Source: Cliona cf. orientalis (Eukaryota; Porifera; Demospongiae; Clionaida; Clionaidae). From it: 64,000 bases of DNA. The stretch lies in contig OZ005689.1 in NCBI GenBank assembly GCA_963930775.1, positions 28,160,044 to 28,224,043 on the forward strand. The letters run 5' to 3'. The position numbers and the translations under genes were made by a program. Under the pieces are notes generated by a model. The model saw nothing but the letters and a program-made list of their open reading frames with translations. It did no database searches and was not told the origin of the DNA. Below are positions 58,700 to 64,000 of the stretch, in pieces. Position 1 is the stretch's first letter. Every line of letters begins with the position of its first letter.

Positions 58700-59035
58700 T
58701 CAGTCACGAATCTGAACAATGGAGTTGATAAGGGCAACATACTTGGTGGTCTTTTTTACAGTAACATCAGGCTGCTCAAGAGGGAGCTCTTGAATGAAGA
58801 GAAGCATCCCTGTGGCAGGTGATGACTTGGGATAGCTCACGTAAAAAGCGTAATAGGAAGCTATCAATGACACCAGACCATCCACTACTGTGAAGCTGTC
58901 CACCTCAAATAAAATTTGCTTCTCAGCAACGATGAATCTCTGTGCTTCTTTTATATCTTGCTTTTGTGCAAAGATAATGAGCCTGGGTTCTGGAAAACTC
59001 TTCATATTGTATATTTCTTCAATTGCTGTTCCAGG
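58700..59035 (-). CDS. Terminal exon of an orphan-family gene
   Basis: 111 codons in phase 0 after a TGTGCAG acceptor, ending IVQIRD and a stop at 58700. The pattern (RLIIFAQ.., FIVAEKQILFEV, then YYAFYVSYPKS and a FIQE segment) resembles the C-terminal exon of a family of uncharacterised sponge and cnidarian proteins that I recall being found near KDZ-like genes. No catalytic motif visible. It may belong with the exons at 61505-62065, but the middle exons were not found. Confidence 0.5.
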   Translation of the reverse strand, partial: PGTAIEEIYNMKSFPEPRLIIFAQKQDIKEAQRFIVAEKQILFEVDSFTVVDGLVSLIASYYAFYVSYPKSSPATGMLLFIQELPLEQPDVTVKKTTKYVALINSIVQIRD

Positions 59036-61504
59036 CTGCACACAGTAAAAAGAAGAAAAGGAAAATCATTATACTGACCAACTAACTACTATCCAATCAT
59101 ATGCTTGAATAGAAGCCTCCCCCAAATAAATGCCTGTCTCATTTAGAAGCCAGGCCTGGTTCGCCAGTGTCTCGAGAAAACAAACACCGGATTTCAAATA
59201 GAGGACAGGTGTCTTCTAGGGCACATGGCACCTAGTATCCCACAAGCTGATTGGCTGTGGTATGATCTTAGTATATTATGTGCACTTGCATGCTCACGCA
59301 TGTGATCATGAGTGCAGACGTTTGGGAGCAGCTAAGGGCAATAGCTAGAGGTGGCAGAAACTCAAACTTAAGAGGCTGCGGTCACAAAATTAATGTATTA
59401 GCTAGCTATTATGCATAGTAAGGCCATGCCCAGCGCTGTGTGTACTCATGCTGCCAGAAGCCAGTACAGTACTGCATAAACAAAGGCCAGCCTCATTTCG
59501 AAGCAGGCCCGTCCAGGATTCACGAGTCAGGAAAGAAATAAAGCCCCGGGTTTGTATTTTAGCATACACGATAGTTTTATTATATCAAGTATAAAAACAA
59601 TTGTGACCCTCCACGACAAAACCAACCATATTGCACTGGATATCAATCTGAGATACAGGCCTGCTGTATTTCTTCTAAAAATTCAGCCCTTCTAATTATT
59701 CGGCACCCTTTACTGAATGATTGAAAATAGTCTCTAATTTTCGGCAAAGGTCGTCATGCATATATGCTATAAATGGGAATGGAATGCGAGAATGTTGAAT
59801 ATTAACCTCTAAAATTCGGTGAAGCTAAAGTAATATTATTTTCATGCCGAATTTTTAGAACAAGTATGGTATTTAGTTGTCCAAGGTCATAATTACCCCG
59901 TGCGCATGCGCAAAGGGTAAAGTAATTGGTCGTGTCGTCGTTGTCGTTGTTGTTGTCGTTAGCACAAAAATCGCCATGTTTGGAGGTCTAGGCACTGGAG
60001 GGACTAGTAAGTACAATGAATCAATCGCATTTGGCGAAAAACGGGCTTCAGAAGGCTTCAAATCGAGGGACATGGTCCACGAGCGTCACAAATAGTGCCT
60101 TTTTGTTAGCCATCGTAACCACGCCTATCCACAGTGCCCACTCAATGCATTATGCATGCAGGCCTTGTGCTTTCTGCTCATGCGCATAACAAATATTACG
60201 AGCTGGTAAAGGTCGTCAATAATGCTAGTGGCTCATGTTTGGCTGCTACTAGCTACGTATCCACAGAGAGGAATGCAAAGCCCCATCGAATCTGAAGGTG
60301 CGCGCAGGGTATGTGCTCTACAGAGCTCTAATTATTATCATTTTTCATTTTTTGGTATTGATCGACAGAGGATCGAATCACTCCTCTACACAAAAATCTA
60401 CTTCGTAGCTTCTAGAACGTTATACTTACTGAGTTATGGCTGGAAGAAATTGGCCTTGTAGCTAACATTGACCGTCCATGATACGGAGCCGTTGCCATAG
60501 TTGCAGGTAGGCAAGCACGGCAGCTGCACACAGAAAAAAAACTCTCCAGTCACTTCTTCCTTCGAATTTGTGTACTAACGATCTATAGACACGCTGATCT
60601 TTTCGTTCTTTTCCATCAAAACGCCAGCTGCTGCTTTCTTTCCGACGTTTTGGCCGCCATCTGGCTAACTTAGTGGGTGTGGCCACGTATTTTGCATAAA
60701 CAGCGAGTATACGGACTTACGCATGCAATGTATGTACGTTGCAATGTTTCATTGCGCTTGCTGTACATTTTTATTATGGGCGATCCGGGTACATTTTGGC
60801 TCATATCTCCATGACTACATAGGCTAGAGACTTCAAATTTGCAGGAGCAATAGTTCAAAGGTTGTACTTGGTAATGGTGGCCTTAACTAAAATCGGTTGT
60901 CAGCGCAATATGGTTGGTTCTGTCATGGAAGGTCACAATTAAATAAAATTGAAGGATGAAGTAGGGATGGCAGGATCAAGAAGTACACGAACAAGATTTG
61001 TAAGGGATAATCGCATCTATTATACATCCCTATGCTTGCTTTATTTGATTATAACGCATCTATTAATGTCGACGTAGGGATGTATAATAGATGTGATTAT
61101 CCTGATCACATCTGCTCTTGGTCAACAGACTGCCATCCGATCGCTGACCCCTTGACCCTGTGTCATAGCAATGAGCAAGGCTAGCAGCAAGTACAGCTAC
61201 GCCTACGCCGGCAATGGCGTCTCTCTCTGCTACGAGGAGCTCAATGGCCATGCTCAAGTCATTGTAGAATCGATGCCATGGATACGGCGCAGTCTGTCAT
61301 TAAGAAAGCTACCTTCAAAGTGACTTCCAGCAGTGGCTGATAACCGCCTAATGTAAGTCGAGTAACTATTGACAGTCAAAACTCTACACTATACATGGTG
61401 AAAATTTTCAAATCTAGGCAGAATTTCACCCCCTTGGTATCCAAATCCTATCATTATAAAATGGATCTTCAGTAGCCCCCCACACTACTGGATGCATTCC
61501 TTAC
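59036..61504. other. Stretch without a supported gene
   Basis: Apart from the R1 copy I see two weak coding candidates: a basic 74-codon frame on the minus strand (60462-60686) and a 50-codon plus-strand frame from 61170 with GC-rich third positions (MSKASSKYSYAYAGNGVSLC). Neither is supported by neighbours. TAGGGATGTATAATAGATG at 61074-61092 is an inverted copy of the segment at about 61014-61032. Confidence 0.3.
59893..60330 (+). repeat. Repeat family R1, copy 4
   Basis: GCGCATGCGCAAAGGGTAAA, AAAAATCGCCATG, GACTAGTAAGTACAA and GTATGTGCTCTACAGAGCTC in the R1 order. A GTCGTTGT run replaces the TCTG run of the 28.8 kb copy. Confidence 0.65.
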
Positions 61505-62065
61505 CCTCTACGTCATCGCTGCTCTGGTTTAAAAGCGATTCAATCTTCTCCCACAGGCAAGGAATGTAGGCAAGAGGGACTTCCTCGATGACTTCTCCTC
61601 CATCCTTATGATTGAAGGACATTGGATCCCACTCTGCCTCAAGGTTGTCATCTATCAACTCTGCTGCCGCTATCCTCATCCTCTTCTCGCTGGCAATGGT
61701 AAGACTCCACTCCATCCACCTACATGTACGTTTTCAGTAGTTTGGAGTTGAGCCCATCTTTGGGTGAGGAATTCTTACCTACTCATTATTCGTAACTTGC
61801 TCCAGGGGATACTGAGATCTGCTTTCAGTGCTACTGACTGCTCGACTGAGATGCGGAAGCCACCCTCAGCCCGTCTGATCTCCTCTATCAGCTTCCTCCT
61901 CTCTTGACAGCAGCCATGTACCTCGTGTGCCAGCTGAGTGGTGTCATCCCCAGCACTGACAGCAAAACGAACACTTGCTAGGGAATGTGACCTTTTCCGG
62001 AGGGTTCGTGGGGCCGCTTCTCCTGATGGCACTTGTGCCTGTCTCACCCGTACAAAGGTCATTGG
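61505..62065 (-). CDS. Two exons of an orphan-family gene
   Basis: Minus-strand exons 62065-61779 and 61719-61505 join in phase (AG|G). Encoded features: a basic segment (RTLRKRSHSLAS), a helical region with CCQERRKLIEEIRRAEGG, IPWSKLRIMSRW, TIASEKRMR, and an acidic helix near the end (IPCLWEKIESLLNQSS). The pattern W-x-KLR..SRW followed by ASE-x-R is one I recall from a large uncharacterised family in sponges and cnidarians. Donors are GTAAGA and GTAAGG. Neither a first exon nor the following exon could be placed. Confidence 0.45.
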
Positions 62066-63756
62066 CTGCGATTGTATGTACATTATTATCCAAGCATGTG
62101 TGCATAATAAATGAGTATATGATTATGTGCATACCCTCCCTCCTGTCTTCATTTGTAGAATATATTGTGTAGTGTTGTACATGTACCCCTCTAATCATTA
62201 TTATGTGTCACATTGCATGCACTGTATATACATGTATTATACTGCTGTATCCCTTACCCTACGATTTGTAGCTCTTGCAACTAGCATCAGACTGATCAAC
62301 AGCTAAGGACCCAAGGCTTTTACCGAGCAATTCCTCAAGAGAACTGACAAGGACGTGATCACTTTCATGTCGTCACCACTTTGGGCATCATCACCAATAG
62401 CAGCGGTATGAGATAGTCGTAAACAGCTGGAAGAGTGTGGGAGCAGCTTGCTTTATCTCTGTTCTTATGCTCTCCAAGGAGAACTTGCTAAAGTAGCCGA
62501 TCGTATTTGGACCATGGTACATAGTCATATTGCGACAAAATAAGTGATCAGCCTGTGTCATCAGGGATGAAGTGGATGTTGATGTCGTGGCCTGTAGCAG
62601 TCTACGCTAAGACCACCGGAAGTCCATATATTCTACGTGCAATTTAATGTCACACGCATGTTTGTACTATACGTATGGGAGATCATGATATGCACACCAC
62701 ATGGGTAGCCACAAAAAGTCTGTCCAAATACGAAGGGCTATAACTTTTGAAACAGAAGAGTACTCGCCTCAACTAAGGTAAGTACAGATCCAGGAGCTCC
62801 TCAGCTTCAACCTGATACCTAACATACCATTTACGGCGTGCATCTAGTACGGGTGCTTGACAAAGACAATAATGCCGTTTGGCTGATGCTATCTTTGAAT
62901 TCGGGGCAAATCTGTAACACTCAACCAGGCCATGCAATTGTACGCTCGATGTAAATGTAAGTACCAGGCTTACCAACAGACAAACCCAAGAGAGAGCTGT
63001 TCCAGGTTAGGGTTAGGTCGGTTTTTAGCCACATCATAAACGTCAAAAATTTAGTTGATTTCACGGGCCTGAACAGCCCTCCATAGCGATTTCAAGTTAT
63101 ATAGCCTAGATCTACCTAAATTTTAGCTCCATAACTTGCTACAAATCCATTGATAGCTATAGAGCTGGGACCATGATGGTCCCATAGTCCTTCCAGTATG
63201 ACAACTATTCAAGAACTCGTGTCTGACTTGACTTTGAATTCGGGGCAAATCTGTAACACTCATGTTGGAACCAAATTTCATACCATCAGGTCTATCACTG
63301 CTCTTCATGCTAAACAAATCTGGAATACCGAATCCAAGATATGAGACTCTGAAAATCCAAAAAAGTTCAGTCTGGCTGCTTTCTCCTGGCATAGGGACAC
63401 ACCCCCTTAAGGGGCGCGCGCCATAGTATATGGTAGTTTACCTTAAAATATACTGATTTCCTCACGTGGTCAGCCCGCGCCCTGCCCGGGAGATTCCTCG
63501 TGGTTCGTTCGATGGTAATCTGAGAGCTGCTCTTACTTTTGTGCGACTTCTGCTACCCACCTGTGGTAATCTGGTTTATCTAGCTACTGCCCCACCCGTG
63601 TTAGCCTTTCCTGCCTTTGTAAGTTTGCCCTAGAATTCCCTTTTTTGGCCTTATTTACTGTTCCATAATTAAGTCCATAGCCTTTTTTTTTACTTAACGA
63701 CTTCTGTAGCCACCATTTTGTCTTCTAACCCTACCCTAGGCCTTTTTGGTGGACAG
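62066..63756. other. Stretch without a supported gene
   Basis: Contains a direct repeat, CTTTGAATTCGGGGCAAATC at 62891-62910 and at 63234-63253, each followed by TGTAACACTCA. No coding exon supported. Confidence 0.35.
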
Positions 63757-64000
63757 GAATCAAAACCCAAGCTAGTTACAGCTGCACATGCAACTCCAGC
63801 TGCTGGTACTCTTCCACGGAGCGATGTGAAGAAAGGTGACCCTGTAGGTTATGAAAGGAGCATGGAAAGCCTTCCTGGAGGAGCTAAATAGACCACAGGA
63901 AAGGAACGAAATAATCAAATCTCTCATTAAGATAACTTTTGATGAGAGGAGGGAGAAGATAAACAGCAGTACATCCCACACTACCACTCTGCTGAATAAT
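63757..64000 (+). CDS. Partial gene running off the right edge
   Basis: An acceptor at 63755-63756 opens a frame ESKPKLVTAAHATPAAG..RSDVKK. From about 63847 the next frame is strongly coding (MKGAWKAFLEELNRPQERN, then IIKSLIKITFDERREKI) up to the window edge. The two frames meet near 63838-63850 without room for an intron, so either a frameshift or two alternative starts (an acceptor at 63846, CTGTAG, would suit the second). The second part resembles the FLxxL..R..IIxSL pattern of the orphan family that also ends in the 58700 exon. Confidence 0.45.

Overview
This window looks like nuclear DNA of an animal. Genes are split into short exons with GT..AG introns, and short non-autonomous transposons, poly-G tracts and CA repeats are everywhere. 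I see no operons, Shine-Dalgarno sites or CRISPR. The gene families I recognise (a KDZ-transposase-like gene with cysteine clusters, an orphan P-loop gene with an FLPW motif and C-terminal PHD finger, and a RING gene paired with an rve-type integrase) are ones I associate from memory with sponges, cnidarians and some fish. My best guess is a demosponge; the species cannot be fixed from the sequence.

Layout. 1-16.4 kb (+ strand): a ten-exon gene whose exons 8-9 carry a PD-(D/E)XK-like motif. Its introns hold several transposons, including a 1.4 kb element ended by two outward-facing hammerhead-ribozyme-like motifs. The last exon has an in-frame TAG. A possible second gene (or its continuation) follows at 15.1-16.35 kb. 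16.4-24 kb: almost gene-free, with a duplicated gene fragment at 17.4 and 22.7 kb and many repeats. 24-34.6 kb: a mosaic of duplicated segments. Two related fold-back elements sit here, together with two copies of a roughly 2.6 kb unit carrying a decayed helicase fragment. Comparing the two copies gives empty sites for three separate insertions.

34.58-41.07 kb: a near-perfect palindrome of about 6.5 kb, inserted at TTAA. Each 2.9 kb arm has a complete three-exon RING-finger gene (383 or 380 aa) and, divergently, the first exon of an integrase. The 680 bp centre has the only 3' part of the integrase; the exons that should encode the two catalytic aspartates are missing. I regard this as the most interesting object in the window.

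41.1-47 kb: a frameshifted coiled-coil fragment, a small predicted gene, a tRNA-Met-like relic, and a 1.2 kb minisatellite whose units contain TTAGGG. 47.0-57.2 kb (- strand): two large orphan-family genes head to tail, the P-loop/PHD gene (about 840 aa) and the KDZ-like gene (about 643 aa). An 8 bp tandem duplication breaks the frame of the KDZ-like gene. 57-64 kb: exons of one or two more orphan-family genes on the minus strand, a decayed ribozyme-like motif, and an exon on the plus strand running off the right edge.

Exon models were built by hand from splice signals and phase agreement. They need transcript support.
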